From positions 1 through 6,343 of the forward strand of contig CAMCSI010000080.1 in assembly GCA_945877885.1 (NCBI GenBank): a stretch of DNA of 6,343 nucleotides. The letters run 5' to 3'. This document shows positions 6,030 through 6,343 of the stretch, piece after piece (within the stretch, counting starts at the first letter, position 1; each line of letters begins with the position of its first letter). Position numbers and translations under genes: made by a program. Source of the DNA: Chlamydia trachomatis. Its GTDB lineage: Bacteria > Chlamydiota > Chlamydiia > Chlamydiales > 2-12-FULL-49-11. The notes beneath the pieces were generated by a model that was not told where the DNA came from, ran no database searches, and saw only the letters and a list, made by a program, of their open reading frames with translations.

Positions 6030-6343
6030 TATTTAAAGATCTCCAATTTCTCTTTTTCCGTATCTTTTTGTTCCAATTTAGCAATCCACTTTAAGATCTC
6101 TGCAATAGCTTCATAAGCCTCTTCTGGAATGTAATTTCCAGAATGACCCTTGAAATAAAGCATATGGGCAAGCTCAACATTTCGCATAACAGGGATATCA
6201 TTGTCCACAGCTACTTTTATGATTTCCTCGGCTACAATGTCAAGCCCCATTGTTACAATCTTTGGTGCAGGTTCATTATCGGCATCATATTCGATGGCAA
6301 CGGCAATGTGCGTTGGATTAGTGATCACAGCTTTTGCCCGCTT
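6029..6343 (-). CDS. sctU: Type III secretion switch protein SctU (CdsU/YscU/FlhB family), C-terminal part; 5' end outside window
   Basis: SctU is an inner-membrane export-apparatus protein whose cytosolic domain cleaves itself between Asn and Pro of an NPTH motif, changing substrate specificity. The reading frame is open to the window edge; 104 residues are visible, starting KRAKAVITNPTHIAVAIEY. The NPTH motif is intact at visible residues 9-12, so what is present is essentially the small fragment released by autocleavage. The following APKIV, GLDIVAEEII and NDIPVMRNVELAHMLY match the conserved FlhB/YscU core. The usual Lys-Gly after the APxV segment is Met-Gly here (TMGLD). The end is a charged tail (EQKDTEKEKLEIFK). 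A GTG at 6328 lies inside this conserved block and is not the true start. The stop overlaps the sctV start by one base. The membrane half lies outside the window. Confidence 0.95.
   Translation of the reverse strand, partial: KRAKAVITNPTHIAVAIEYDADNEPAPKIVTMGLDIVAEEIIKVAVDNDIPVMRNVELAHMLYFKGHSGNYIPEEAYEAIAEILKWIAKLEQKDTEKEKLEIFK
6041..6046 (-). promoter_or_regulatory. Ribosome binding site of sctV inside the end of sctU
   Basis: TTGGAG on the minus strand lies 11 nt before the sctV ATG, within the last codons of sctU. The spacing is slightly long. Together with the TAATG stop/start overlap it supports the chosen ATG at 6029 and coupled translation of the two export-apparatus proteins. Confidence 0.5.

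Overview
The window fits a member of the Chlamydiae outside Chlamydiaceae, most likely an environmental Parachlamydiales-type organism. This rests on gene order and on motifs read from the translations; no database search was possible. The minus strand carries sctU - sctV - copN/sctW - scc1 - malQ, the order known from Chlamydia (cdsU-cdsV-copN-scc1-malQ). It is unusual for a type III secretion block to run into a 4-alpha-glucanotransferase gene, so this order is a strong lineage marker. The base composition is clearly AT-rich. The neighbouring gene on the plus strand is the 3' end of a maltooligosyl-trehalose synthase (treY), which I do not expect in Chlamydiaceae.

Layout: positions 1-531 (+) hold the last 176 codons of treY. 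Its 3' end overlaps malQ (488-2095, -) tail to tail by 44 bp. Reading leftward on the minus strand from the right edge, sctU (6343-6029, cut just upstream of its NPTH autocleavage site) overlaps sctV (6029-3903) by one base in a TAATG junction. A 108-bp gap follows, the only real intergenic space, holding a weak promoter-like sequence and a small inverted repeat. Then come copN (3794-2562), an 8-bp gap, scc1 (2553-2095) and, through a second TAATG junction, malQ. Coding density is very high. I see no RNA gene, mobile element or CRISPR array.

How the genes work together: SctU and SctV are inner-membrane export-apparatus proteins of the injectisome. SctU is the autocleaving substrate-specificity switch and SctV is the export gate with a cytosolic nonameric ring. 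CopN (SctW family) is the gatekeeper that regulates the order of secretion and is itself secreted in Chlamydia. Scc1 is a class I chaperone that in Chlamydia helps handle CopN. MalQ and TreY act on maltodextrins: MalQ disproportionates them, and TreY converts the reducing end of a maltooligosaccharide to a trehalose unit. The left part therefore looks like a glycogen/trehalose module abutting the secretion operon.

I found no clearly novel system. The most interesting points are the treY-malQ convergent overlap, the repeat-encoded acidic tail of CopN, and the translational wiring of malQ into the type III secretion transcript.
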